DNA of 64,000 nt, taken from assembly GCA_950106755.1 (NCBI GenBank), contig OX467083.1, positions 34,281,029 to 34,345,028 of the forward strand, in the 5' to 3' direction. Made by a program: the position numbers and the translations under genes. Positions within the stretch are counted from its first letter, which is position 1; every line of letters starts with the position of its first letter. Positions 21,626 through 33,129 of the stretch are shown here, piece by piece. The stretch is from Climacium dendroides (lineage: Eukaryota; Streptophyta; Bryopsida; Hypnales; Climaciaceae). The notes under the pieces are model-generated. The model was not told where the DNA came from. It saw nothing but the letters and a program-made list of their open reading frames with translations, and ran no database searches.

Positions 21626-23280
21626 AGCTTTGATTGGAACTTTGTTTTTTACCTCTAGTTGATATTTGTTAAGTTTTAGTTCTTAAAGTTATGTTTTGAG
21701 TGTTTATTGAAATCACAGTGAGTGATTGTATTTGCTAAAAGTGAAATTGGGATAGAATTTTAGTTAAAAGAGGACTATAGTTTGGAGTGAGTGTGAATAG
21801 GGATGTGGTTAGAATGTTTGGTGGGCCTTGGTAGGGGCATGGATTGAAGTGCCCCTACCTTTTACCTTAAATGGGGAGGAAAAGGTGGAGGAGAGGAATC
21901 TTATCTAGTAGGGAGTTGGAGTTTGAGAGTAGTTGTTGTGGGTTTGAGAGGCAGATTTCGGGCTGATGTAGCTCATTGAGCATTGAACCTTTGAATTTAA
22001 AACTTTGACATCTGATTCTTTGTGATTAGACCTTTCCAAATTGTGCTTGAAAGTTGTATTTGGGCTTGTGAATCAAAAGTTATAAAGTTTTGAAGTTGAG
22101 AGGATTCAAGGCCTTCCTTTGAGAAGAACAGAGGCTTCTTTGAGCCATAACTTTTGGAGTATTTTGCATCTTGTCTTGAAATTTGAAGAGAGTGTATATA
22201 ATTATAATAGCTTTTTAAAAAGTCATCATTCATCTGATTTGAAGTTTGGAAGAGAAAGTTATGAGGAGTTGAAGGTCTGAAGGAAAGTTGGGGTTTGAAA
22301 GGAGAAAGGCCGTGACTTGGAGCGATCACAACTTGGCGTGTGATTTTCATAAGGTTTTGAGAATTCTTGTGGAGTTGTTTTGCAAAGTTGTCTATCCATA
22401 ATGAGTTCATTCACTTGATTTGGATTCTTATTGAAGAAGTTATGGAGTGTGGAAGATAGGAAGGAGGGCTGCTCTCATAGTTTAAAAACCCGAGACTTTG
22501 TTCCTTAATAACTTTTGGACAAAGTCTTAGTTTCTTATGAAACTTTCCGAAGCTGTATATACTAGTGTTAGGATTCTAAATTGCTATTACACTTGCAATT
22601 TGGATTTGTAGTTCAAAAGTTATAGAAGAATTTAGAGACAATAGTTGGTTGCCAAAGGATTTAAGGGACCTCTACTTTGCACTCTAATAACTTTTAGATA
22701 GTAGTTTGGATAGAATTAAGATTTTGAGGGTGTTTTTCTTGTGAAGTTATCTTCCCAAAATGCTATTACACTAAGCATTTGGAGACTTAGGCCATTTGTG
22801 ACACTAAGAAGAAGATCGCAGCTAGTGGGAGGAGAAGTTCTTTAGTATCCTTTGGGGTTCTTTTGAAGACTTCAAGATTTGAAGAGTCTAAGGTATGAAG
22901 ACTTGAAGATTCAAGGGCCATACATGCCGAGCACCTAGCCGTGTATTGTGGCTTGTGGCTTTGTTATTCTTGGCCAGCTTTAGAGGTCTGTTGTCTTTTA
23001 TTGTTTTTTCAATCCGGATTTTGAGGATCGTTGCATTCAATTCTACATTGTAAACCTGTTGCAGGCTATATGGGTATTCAACTTAGCCCTTTTTTGTGTT
23101 GTGGGCAACGAAGTGGGGTTGATCACCCACATGATCGAATCTTATATCGTTCTCATTGGTGAGGCTAGATTAATAACCAATTGACCGATAAATTTGAAGT
23201 TTAAGAGACCAATTTTCGGACGACAACTCATGTTCTGCTGTCCCGTTTTACCCGTTTGAAAACTTGTTTCTTATTACACA
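21626..23280. other. Probable retroelement 3' region or LTR, non-coding
   Basis: Follows the gypsy ORF. A purine-rich run (GGGGAGGAAAAGGTGGAGGA, about 21873-21892) might be a polypurine tract. From about 22000 to 22770 a loosely repeated theme (ATAACTTTTGGA or AAAAGTTATAGA, about every 90-130 bp) recurs in both orientations. No terminal TG...CA pair could be fixed and no gene is visible. Confidence 0.35.
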
Positions 23281-24379
23281 CCCTTACCCAAGCCCTTTAG
23301 AGCCACCACAGGATAGGATGGGAGAAGATTGGGTGAAAATTCGAGTTTGATGACTTTGAAGACTAAGAGAAGATACATGTTAGAAGAATCTCCATCAAAG
23401 CACTATAACTAGCAGCTAGACACTTCGCGTGTTCTCTAAGTGCACCCCTCTCACTACGACACCGCTTGCTGAAATTCCTCCCAATGCCCCTCCACGACGT
23501 CTTCAATGAGTTTCCAGCCTTGCCACTCACCAATCTGTCACTTATTGGATGATTGAAGATGTTGCTGTTCATAGCTTGGTGGGCCTCAGTATTCAAGTCA
23601 TTTAAGCATTTCTAGAGCATTTCTATGACAACACCCCGCCAACCTCATTAAAGCTAACTGATAGTGGCAACAACGTGACAAATTCCTTGAAGATATTCCC
23701 AGTCCCATCACTCCACTCTCTTGTAGCCGAAGTCGTTTGAGCAAAAGGAGACACTATTCTCCAAAAGCCAGGCCGGGTTGAAACAAAAAGAAGAGCGAAT
23801 GGATGCAATATTTGTACCCTCTATTACTTGAAGAATTCAACCGCCTTCGCAAAGCAGGTGTCAATTTTCTTCTCACCTACTTCGTAAATTGACCCTTTTC
23901 ATTCTTATAGCTCTTGAGTCCATTTTCACAACCCTTTCTGTCGATCCCAAAGACAATGTTCTATGGGTCAACAAAATCACAGCGAATTGGATCAATTAAT
24001 TAATGGATAACCACAATATAGTCATTTTATCCCAACATGGGCATTTGACTTGTAGCCCTCAAAAGGAGTTTCAAATCAAAATCAAAATCGAAACCGCCTA
24101 CCATTTGGGGGATTTGCAAAGGGGATTTTCATTTGGAGAATTTGATGAAAATCTCATGGAAAACCTGAATGAAACGCATTCTCGGGGAGTGTAGTGCCTT
24201 AAAAAAATAAGGATATAGGAGCGACCAACCACTATTTTACAGGGGGTATTATTTATTTATTTTGACATATTTTAATTATGTAATTTTCTACTTTGGGTTA
24301 ATAGAGAAGGGGCTTACATTACTTATAATTCCAATTTTCTATGAATAAATGATATGGTTAATTAGATTGAAAAAAAAAT
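23281..24379. other. Unassigned sequence, no gene supported
   Basis: Minus-strand frames at 23363-23596 and 23623-23808 are short and unrelated to anything I recognise. They may be a decayed 3' extension of the transposon-like gene that follows on the same strand. The remainder is AT-rich. Confidence 0.25.
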
Positions 24380-27300
24380 CTACTTAAATTTTTGGCCTAC
24401 TATGGCTGCATATCTGCTTTCACCATTCCGTACATGCGGCTTGAAAACGGATATGCACAAATGACCCTCCTTCATTCCGCAAAAGCCCATTAGTCCATCA
24501 GATCGGGCATCCCAACTCCCAAGATATACAGGCCTTGATTTTTGTCTCATCCTCAGCCAAGATGATTGGAACAAGTTCTTCTACCCCTAAATTTGCCTTA
24601 GCCTCCTTGTAGATATCAGCCACAACAGCAAACAACAAAGAGTGTTCCTCGGCAATAAATTGAACCCCTTTTTTGTTTTTCCGTTTAGTACAATTATATG
24701 ATGGCCCACCAAAATTCAAAGTAAACAAATCACATATACGCCTGCTACCATAAATCCTCATAGCTTGAGCAAATGACTTAGTATTTTTGGAAAATCTATG
24801 ACCCTCCCTCACATGATTCAAATTTGTGGCAACATCTTTGAGGAAGTCCCACAAAGCTGGCTTTCCCCCAAAGGCATTGGTTTTGTGAGCCGCCAAAATG
24901 TTGTTACAGAAAGAGAGAACGTCCTTTCGATTAAAACTTTCCACAGCACTAAGTTTCAAACCACGCTAACTGACTTTCAATTATGCTACCCTAGACTTCA
25001 TGAGCCAATGCCTGGCCTTTTCCTCATAGTATTTTTGCCTAACGCCCTAGATTGTGAGGCCAGTTCAATGCCTTGCAAATAGCCTATCCTTCTTCCAGAC
25101 TGTATACCCTTGCAACCACGCTTAACAAGAGCACGACCTTCCCTTTGCACCCTAAGTCTGAAATCATTAGCTTATTCAATTTCCATGCATCTAGAATAAG
25201 TGAAATCCAAAAAAGGTTCTCCTGTGGGACACAAACGCTTACAATGTATATGGCGGAAGCACCCTCTCACAACAACAGCTTTACCATGAAATACAAAATT
25301 TGCCGTTGTGTTGGGCTCCGCCATCCACAACAATCCAGCCATTAAATCATTCTGCAACAAATCAACCCTATAGTACTTCCCGACATACTCTGTGATTTTC
25401 TTCCTAAATCCCTAATAGAGCAATGATAAAATGGAATCCGTCAGCATACCTAGCGGGGATTCACCTGCTGCTTCAGAATCTGCACTATCCGAGCTATTGA
25501 ACCAGGAATGGAGGTTGCAGTGGTCGATCTCAACCTTGTAGTGGGTCTTCCGCGTTTTCCAGAATTGAGTGTCGATGAGCTCTTCGATGAATTGTTAGCC
25601 ACAGCCAAGTCTTTGCAGCACTTAGTATGAAGGAGGCTGTGGACGTGATTGTATAAGTTAGTTCTTAGGTTCCCCTTCTGTGGACACATGAGCATTAGTT
25701 CTTGTAGAAATATAAGTTGGATAAGATTTTACAACTTTTTGGACGCATATTTGTAGCTTTTTGGTATGTGTTTGTATGACTTTGTGATGTTTAATTACCA
25801 ATTCGGTTGTTTTTGTATGTATTTTGAGCCGAGTTGGGAGGCTTTTGGAGTAGATTTATAAGGTGTCAAATCCAATATGGAGGTATAGTGTCATAACAAT
25901 GGAAGTTTAAGTGAGCCAATTTGGGTTTTGGGTGAGGTTCTGATCAAAATCCAATTTGAATAAGACTTATGTCAGTGGTCAGTGGTGACTGAACCAATTG
26001 GGAATTAAAGCCTGGTTGAGTAAGTTTCCAAGTGGGAGTTAGGTGGAGTAAGTCCAAATAGAAGGATGAAGTGTACTGCATCCAAGTTGGAGGCTGACTG
26101 TGTATGAAGTGTGCGGTTCCAATTAGGTGGTTTTATTTTGCGGTTGATGGGTCGTCAAGCGGTTTAGGAACTGCCATTTTGGTTTCCATTTAGTCATCTT
26201 TCCCTATTAGGAGTGCACCCATTGTCGAGCGAATTTCCAATGCGTGTCCCGGCCAGTTGTGCTGTGTATTTCGTTTTCTTGTGTGTGTTCTTGTGTCGAG
26301 TGTAATTCCCAGTTGGGAGTTGTGTCTATCAATGTTGATCCAAGGTTGGATCGGTCTGAGTGTGTCTATGTCCTAGTTGGAAGTATGTGCTGAAATTGAA
26401 GATTGTCATTTGATAGTGGAGAAAGAAAGGAATTGGATTTGAGATTAGCAAGTTAGAATTGCAAGATTCAAATGATGAAGATAGTTGTATGCTATGAGAA
26501 GTAGAACAATGATTGAATTGTAAACGGTGATTTCATCACCAATTTGGAATTATAAAAAATAAATAAAGAAATAAAGAAATAAAAATATTTTAAAATCAAA
26601 TTGATGTATGTGAATTTATTTTGTGATGTCGTTGTAGTCTCAATGATTGCTAAATTTCTAAATTGGATCTTGGTTTTCTATTTGAAAATTGAATTTCCTA
26701 TTTTAGAAATTAGTCCTATTAGCAAATTAATCCTACTTAACCATCTCCCTCGGAACGAACTTATTATACTAATGGATAATCTCCAATTTGGAATCATCCT
26801 TCTTCAACAGTTCTCCATCGACCTTGCAGCGCACCTTGAACCAGAAGGACTTTAGCTGAGGAACACCCACATCTCCTACTATTACAAACGGAGGATCAAC
26901 TGAGGAAATCGAGTCATTCACACTTTGAAGAATATTAATCCCTTCCTCTACAAGTCACTTGTGATTTGCTGGTGTCAAAATTATGGGTTTAGGGTGCTTG
27001 CCCTCCTTCTTCGGGTGGTCACTATACATGATCTGCCTCTTCTAACACCACTGCTTGATGTGTAGAGCTGAATATAAATGATTTTTCTTAAAATTTGTAA
27101 ATAGATTTTGTACAGTACTGCGGGAGTGATCACGGCCAGTACCCCCAATTTCTCTCTTACACTCCCTACAAAATATTTTCACAACAGCCACGCCATCACT
27201 ACAACAAAAGCAGTGTTTTATGACTGCAAAATATGATTGCAGTGAGTCGTAAAATAAAAAAATATGACTCACGTAGAAATCACTGTAGATGACTCGGAAT

Positions 27301-27474
27301 ATGACTAACTCAGTCGTTTAGAAGCAGTCGCTTCAGACATCAGTCATATTGGCAGTTATATGAATTGAAGGGTATAAATACCCATATTTAGCTATAGTAT
27401 GCCAACATGGTGTATACTTTGACTATCATAGGGGGGTCTTGACTTTTTCTTGAGTTGCCCGGGCAAATACAAAA

Positions 27475-27760
27475 ATCTTACGTGGAATTTGACTATAGTG
27501 AGTCATATTTTTTGATGACATGGAATATGACTACAGTACGTCATATTTTGCAGTGATGTGGAATATAATTGTAGTAAGTCATATTTTGCAGTAATGTGAA
27601 ATATGACTATGGTGAGTCATATTTTACAGTAACATGAAATATGACTCTTTTAAGTCATATTTTATAGTGATGTAGAATATAACTACGATAAGTTGTATTT
27701 TTTTATGACACGGAATATGACTACGGTGAGTCATATTTTCCTAGTCATATTTTTGAATGA
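27475..27760. repeat. Subterminal ~38-bp tandem repeats of the CACTA-type element
   Basis: About seven diverged units share the plan GTGATGTGGAATATGACTA, then an AGTCATATTTT core. GAATATGACTA and AGTCATATTT are partly complementary, so each unit can form a hairpin. Sparser copies of TATGACTA occur at the right end (about 28965-29340), in inverse arrangement. In known CACTA elements such subterminal repeats bind the accessory protein TNPA; the same role here is inferred. Confidence 0.7.
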
Positions 27761-28369
27761 TATGTAAAACAATTCTTTTCAGTTATAATTTTTGATGATT
27801 TATAAAACAACTATGTGTAGTCATACATCAACATAATTTAGTAATTAAGTAAGTGAATCCATTTAATTAAAATTGAATACATATGATTTCTTAAATGGGC
27901 AAAAATTAATCACATTAGAAAGTCAAATACAAGAAAAAATGTGATTTTTTTCAATAACATTTATTAGTGACTAACACAAAATATATCACAATGGCTCTTT
28001 ATATATGTATATTTCCACATATTTGTAGAACCTATATTCCAACAAAAATGTAAAGATGTTCCCTCTTTTGTATTGCAAGTAGCCTTCAATAACTTCATTT
28101 CAACCTCCAATACCTACATGTATAAACAAAAAGGGTTGTTTTCAATAAATGAACAATATAATTCAAACTTCAAAGATTTAAAGCACTACAAAATATGTAG
28201 ACATGTTTAAAATTTAAAAAAAGTTATAATCATTATATATTCAAAAATTATAAATAACCAAAAAAAATAACAATGATGATAGAGGGACTAAGAAGCAAAA
28301 AGTAGCAAAAAAGAAGAAGCAAAAACTAAGTGACATTATAATTGAAAAATATGACTACAAAATATGACT

Positions 28370-28830
28370 AGGAGGCAAGAAGAAGAAAAATCTAAGATGG
28401 AAGAAGAAACAAAAGTTAAAAGGCAAGAGGAAGCGAAATCTAAGATGGAAGAAGAAGTAAAACCTAAGATGAAAGAAGAAGCAAAAATTAAGAGGCAAGA
28501 AGAAGCAAAATCTAAGAAGGAAAAAGGAACAAAAGCTAAGTAGGAAGAAGAAGCAAAATCTAAAAAACAAGAAGTAAGAAGGAGCAAGAAGTAAGAAGAA
28601 GCAAGAAGAAGCAAGAAGAAGAAAAACCTAAGAGGTAACAAGAAACAAAACTTAAGAAGCAACAAAAAGAAAGAAGAAGAAGTAAAAGTTAAATAGGAAG
28701 AAGAAGCAAAACCTAAGAAGTAAGAAGAAGCAAGAAGAAGAAAAACCTAAAAAGCAACAAGAAACAAAAACTTAAGAATTAACAAAAACAAAAAAGAAGG
28801 AACAAAAAAGAAAGAAGGAGGGGCAAAAAG
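28370..28830. repeat. Purine-rich AAGAAGAAGCAAAATCTAAG repeat array
   Basis: A degenerate repeat of 15 to 30 bp, almost all A and G on the plus strand. It reads through as Lys/Glu-rich codons with several stops, and its antisense gives a spurious Phe/Leu-rich frame. It fills the centre of the CACTA-type element. Confidence 0.65.
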
Positions 28831-28844
28831 AAGAGTGGCTACAA

Positions 28845-28945
28845 AAAGTGGTGGCTAGGGTTTCAAAATCCTAATTTAGTGGCGGCTAGGATTTCAAAAC
28901 CCTATTTAGTGGCGGCTAGGGTTTCAAAACTCTAAATTAGTGGCA
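28845..28945. repeat. Three ~34-bp tandem units with a telomere-like core
   Basis: AGTGGCGGCTAGGGTTTCAA followed by AACCCTAATTT is repeated three times with small changes. The TAGGGTTT piece resembles the plant telomere unit TTTAGGG but occurs once per unit, so it is not a telomeric array. It lies within the CACTA-type element. Confidence 0.55.
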
Positions 28946-30036
28946 ACTACAAAAAAATGACTTTCAAAAAATATGACTACAAAAAAATCCTACTATAAAA
29001 AAATTCTACGTGGGAAAATATGACTAGGTACTTTCTAAATATATTCCCTATCCAAATTGTTTTTGGGTTGCCCTAAAAAAAAGCTTACTATCATGGAGAT
29101 GCGATTGCAAAATATGACTAAAGAAAAAATATGACTAGAAAATATGACTAGGCATTTTTTAAATATGTTCCCTACCGTTCTCTATGAAGTATTTTGGTGT
29201 TCTCAATGGCCATATACTATATGGCCATAATGTATAAGGCTAAAATATGACTCATAGTCATATTTGCAATCATAATTTTTTTACCTTAAAAAATATGCCT
29301 ACAAGTAGTCGTCAGTCATCTTCAGTCATAATTCTGCAGTCATAAAACATTGCCATTGTTGTAATGCATGGTGATCGTAAGTTTTTAGGTCCCACTTGTA
29401 ATCTCCGAAATCTAGTGATTCCAACTGCCTTTTTAGCTTCTTTGCACCTTGCTTGTAATTCTCAAGCACATCAGCAGATAAGAATGTCGATTGCAACAAA
29501 GCCTCCTCGTCTTCGGGCAATTCAATAAATTGAATTGGAATTTCTTCTACGCCAGCTTCAGCGTCTTCCACCGTTTGTGTAGCACGGTCTTCCAATCCCT
29601 CCGTGCCACACGGTTGGACAGCTTCACACGTATTCAACCTAATTTGCACTTGAGGCTCCGCTACTAAATCATTGCTCCGTGTTCCGTCCTGGTTTCCAAC
29701 ACGACAGCGTTTGTGCAGTCCATTGTCGCCCTCCAATGTAGGATTCATATAAACACGTTTGGTTACAGGATTCATGGCCTCGAACCTCTGCAATATTTGA
29801 CATTCCTCTTGCAAGTCCCAGAAAAGGAAGGGCCACTCCAAGCATCCTCTGTTCTCCAAGCGCGTGCACAAATTTGCGTAGGTATCACCCGAGTGGCAAT
29901 AGAAGGGATTGACTAGTTCCGGCCGCCCAATATCATTTTCCACTAAGTAAAGTCTAATTTTAAAATTGAGTGCCATCATCCACGGCCTTGAATTGTACCT
30001 TCAATACAGAGAATCTGTCAGCCCATTCTGAAGTAC

Positions 30037-31122
30037 ATGCGGATCCAAAACGCACGACACCCTAAACTCTAAACCTTGACAACTGAAACCAACTTTGGCA
30101 ATCCAACAACAACCCTAAACTGCAAGACCTGAACCACCTGCCTAATTGAAAGACTCACGTACCTGAAAGATGAATGCAGCAACAAGTACAAACCGCATGC
30201 TTACCCAAAGCACCTGAACACGTTCTCCCGAAAGTCGAAGCCACGTAGGAAGGTCGATCGACGAAAGCGTCAGCCCTACACACAAAACCAAATCCATAAG
30301 AAAACGTCGTGAGGGCTGGTCTAGGACGCCTCCAACGAACCATTCCCTTACACCCTAAGCTTCGTCCAAAGCTCCCTAATCTCCTTCTAACGATGCACAT
30401 CTGGATCTACAATGCACGACACAAGAAATCCTAAACCTTGAAAGCTGAACCGTAGCTTTGGCAATCCGACAACCCTAAACTGCAAGATCAAAACCACGTA
30501 TGCCCAATTCAAAGATTCACGTACCTGAAAGATGAATGCGGAAACAAGCTTAAATTGCATGCTCACCTTACACCCGTAAAATCGCTCTCCTGAAAGTCGA
30601 AGCCGCGCAAGAAGGCCGATCCACGAAAGTGTTAGCCCTACACACAGATCCACATTCACAAGAAAACGTCACCAGGGTTGTTCTAGGACACCCCCACCGA
30701 CCCATTCCAGAACGCCCTAAACCTCGTCCACAGCACCCTCATCTCCTTCCATTGATGCACATCTAGATCCACAATGCACGACACCAGGAAGCCTGAACCC
30801 TGGAAGCTGAACCGCGCTTTGGCAATCCAACAACAATCCTAACCCGCATGACCTAAACCACTTGTCCAATTCAAAGACTCAATTTACCTGAAAGATGAAT
30901 GCGGCAACAAGTATAAACCGCATGCTCACCTTAAGCTCGTGAATACGCTCTCACAAAAGTCAAAGCCACAAAGGAAGATTGATTCAACAAAGTATAAGTC
31001 TTACACACAGAACACACATCCACAAGAAAACGTCACCAGGGTTGTTTTGGTACACCCTCAGCGAACCATTCAAAACCCTAAACATCTCGTCCACAGTAAA
31101 ATGATCTCTTTCAACGATGTAC
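30037..31122. repeat. Three tandem copies of a 362-bp unit
   Basis: Landmarks recur at 362-bp spacing: ATxxGGATCxACAATGCACGAC at about 30037, 30399 and 30761; GAAAGATGAATGCGGCAACA; CGAAAGTCGAAGCCACG; and AAGAAAACGTCACCAGGG. The first copy overlaps the 5' end of the transposon-like gene on the minus strand, so the array may be that element's promoter or terminal region. Open frames inside it differ from copy to copy and are not conserved, which argues against coding. Confidence 0.75.
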
Positions 31123-31730
31123 ACAATAGTCAGATTCAGGTAAGCAGCTTGAACTGTATTTTTTCCAAACCGTGTTGAGCCCTAAATCCAAAATCTTTCA
31201 ATCTAGAAGATGTGAGTACTATATGCTGTAAGGAAGGTACTAATAGTAGTCAGACAATAAATTCTAAGCTGTACACAGTGTATAACTTAGTTGTAAGAGT
31301 AGTTAAGTCACTATAAGAATCCGAGAGAAGTTAATAAACTAAAAAGTATATTTCCTATAGTACAATACTATGCTGATAAATTTAATTTGTATATCCTTAA
31401 CCAATATGCCACTCTCAAAGTAGCCGAAAAAGTAGCAATTTCAGACTTTTGGCCACCAAATTTAATATAAAGGGGGCTATTTTAGTACTACTGCATTTTC
31501 TAATGGGGCCTATTATTCCCTCCCCTATAGTACTTTAAAGACGTACAATGCCATTTTCTATACCCTATATTACTCTAAACTCTTTTATAATTTTTAGACC
31601 AAATAATTTTAAAATACCCTATCATTTGTTCGCTCCTAGTTTGCTACTCCGCCCAATGACTACACCCCCTGAGAATGCATTTTGTTGTCAATCTTGACAA
31701 TGGCTGAACTTTAGGGTTTAGGGGAGATAC

Positions 31731-32460
31731 AATGTCAAATACGTTGAAGTTGTTTCAGGTGGGGAGTCCATGACCATGATGATTCGCATTTCAGGAGGCA
31801 ATCCTGCCACAATAGAAGCTCCTATGCTCATTTTCTCAAATGAAAATAGGAGCTATCCTATACGGGGGTTAATTGATAATATTCCGGGGGTTTCTTATAG
31901 AACGGGTTTTAAAGGTTGGATGCACCAACCAAATACTTTTTAGAACCTCGTGCATATCAAGCCGATCTTCATCAATGCATGAAAATCATATGGCTTGATA
32001 ATTGTAGTGGTCATACTATGACATCTAAATTGGTTACTGTTCTAACTGCCAAAAACACAGTTTTCATATTTTTGTTTCTATGTTCTACTCACCTTTGCCA
32101 ACCAGCAGATACATTCCTCATTTCAAAAATCAAAGATGCATGGACAAGACGGTGGGAAGCCAAGAAAATTGAGTTGATACAACAAAATGCTTGGCAAAAT
32201 GCACCCTAGACAGATGAACAATGGTCAGGAAAGTTGACAAATCATGGGAAATGTATTTTCCTACAATTGGTTGCTAATAATATAAAAGATGTCAATTGAG
32301 AGGTGGATTGTGACAACATATTCTATGCTAAAAAAGCAATGATTCGTTGTGGCTTAGCATTAGGACTTGATGGATCTTGGAGTATAAGACAATTGTTTCC
32401 ACATCTCCAAGAGATAATTGCAAAACATTTGCAATACTTCCAAGGGCAAGAACTGTCTAA
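31731..32460 (+). pseudogene. DDE_1 (pogo/Tigger-like) transposase remnant
   Basis: A plus-strand frame from 31731 reads VEVVSGGESM, then ISGGNPATIEAPMLIF and GVSYRTGFKGWM. A one-base shift near 31918 moves it into the frame continuing to 32206. There KIIWLDNCSGH contains the second catalytic Asp of the DDE_1 fold, and THLCQPADTF and KIKDAWTRRWEAKK are the conserved features that follow. Fragments continue to about 32460 (MIRCGLALGLDGSW) beyond in-frame stops at 32207 and 32298. The N-terminal DNA-binding domain and first catalytic Asp were not found. No terminal inverted repeats could be assigned. Confidence 0.7.
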
Positions 32461-32597
32461 TTTCAATAGGACAGTTTAAAAATCTTTTTTGATATTTTAC
32501 TTTATATTTTAAAAAAATTTTGGTCTACAACTAGGATTATTATGTCGTTTTTTGGTTGTTGCTATATTTAGCAACTTATACATACACTATGAAAAAT

Positions 32598-32695
32598 TTC
32601 AGCATTTCAATATTTCATTGTCTATTTCAGCATTTCATTACTTATTTTAGCAATTCATTGCTTATTTCAGCATTTCATACACTGCTTTTTTCCCA
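32598..32695. repeat. ~20-bp tandem repeat (TATTTCAGCATTTCATTGCT)
   Basis: About five imperfect copies follow the transposase remnant. Just downstream (32720-32880), GTGTTAG/CTAACAC words occur several times in both orientations, which may mark ends of another small element. Confidence 0.5.
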
Positions 32696-33129
32696 CCATT
32701 CCAACTTCTATATTTTATTCCCATCTGACACTAAATGCACTCTCATACAAATGTTGAAATGACCAAATTTTACTATAAAATTAAAATAGTGTTAGAATGG
32801 GTTAATTTCCATCTAACACTAACCTTGCAAATCACAATTAATGTTAGTGTTCACAATTAGTGTTGCCAACACTATTTACCAATTTTAGTGTAGTTCTTAT
32901 GAAATGCCAAACTGCAGCCTTTGCAAGTTTGAATAAATGTCATAGGCTCCATCCTTATACAGGTTTAGGGTTTGTACTGAAATGTGTCCAGGAATGCTCT
33001 TGCGTAGTCCCTGAATCTCATCGAATGATCTGTTGTTGCTTTTTAAATTTTTTTAGCGTTTTTGGTTTAGGGAATCTGCAATCTTTTCAGAGGATGTTCG
33101 TTTTGTTGTCCTTCAAAGGCTTTGAATGA

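Larger units (their letters stand above)
27197..29366. mobile_element. CACTA-type (En/Spm superfamily) non-autonomous element, 2170 bp
   Basis: The left end is CACTACAACAAAAGCAGTG. The right end, read inward from 29366, is CATTACAACAATGGCAATG, and both continue into TTTTATGACTGCA. A 3-bp duplication, CAT, flanks the element (27194-27196 and 29367-29369). The CACTA terminus, 3-bp duplication and repetitive subterminal region are the hallmarks of the superfamily. No transposase is present: the middle is a purine-rich repeat and A-rich DNA, so the copy would rely on an enzyme supplied elsewhere. It interrupts the transposon-like gene of 24380-30090. Excising it together with one CAT gives an uninterrupted frame (TYDHH then GVAVVKIF). 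Confidence 0.85.
24380..30090 (-). pseudogene. Decayed, unclassified transposon-like protein gene with zinc-finger segments
   Basis: Minus-strand coding pieces in consistent order: 30090-29980 (EWADRFSVLKVQF), 29976-29370 (217-codon frame from ATG 29979), then after the inserted CACTA element 27193-26760. That piece opens with a Cys/His cluster (FCRECKREIGG, then TNFKKNHLYSALH), resembling a BED-like finger. Next come 25695-25450 (a second Cys/His cluster), 25360-25172, 24959-24498 (EEHSLLFAVVADIYKEAK, then ILAEDETKIKACISW) and 24574-24380 (LMGFCGMKEGH). Stops and frameshifts separate the pieces, including a one-base shift at about 29975 unless ATG 29979 is the true start. The layout suggests a DNA-binding N-terminus and an acidic motif that might belong to a nuclease, but that is inference. 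Repeat-type context argues for a mobile element rather than a host gene. The superfamily is unknown. Confidence 0.5.

Noticed and set aside
28336..28665. Phe/Leu-rich apparent membrane protein on the minus strand
   Set aside because: It is the complement of the purine-rich repeat inside the CACTA-type element.
28845..28945. Interstitial telomere repeat
   Set aside because: TAGGGTTT occurs only once per 34-bp unit, and no TTTAGGG array exists.
31916..32209. Retroviral-type integrase
   Set aside because: LDNCSGH followed by THLCQPAD and KIKDAW is the DDE_1 (pogo/Tigger) pattern and not the rve integrase pattern.
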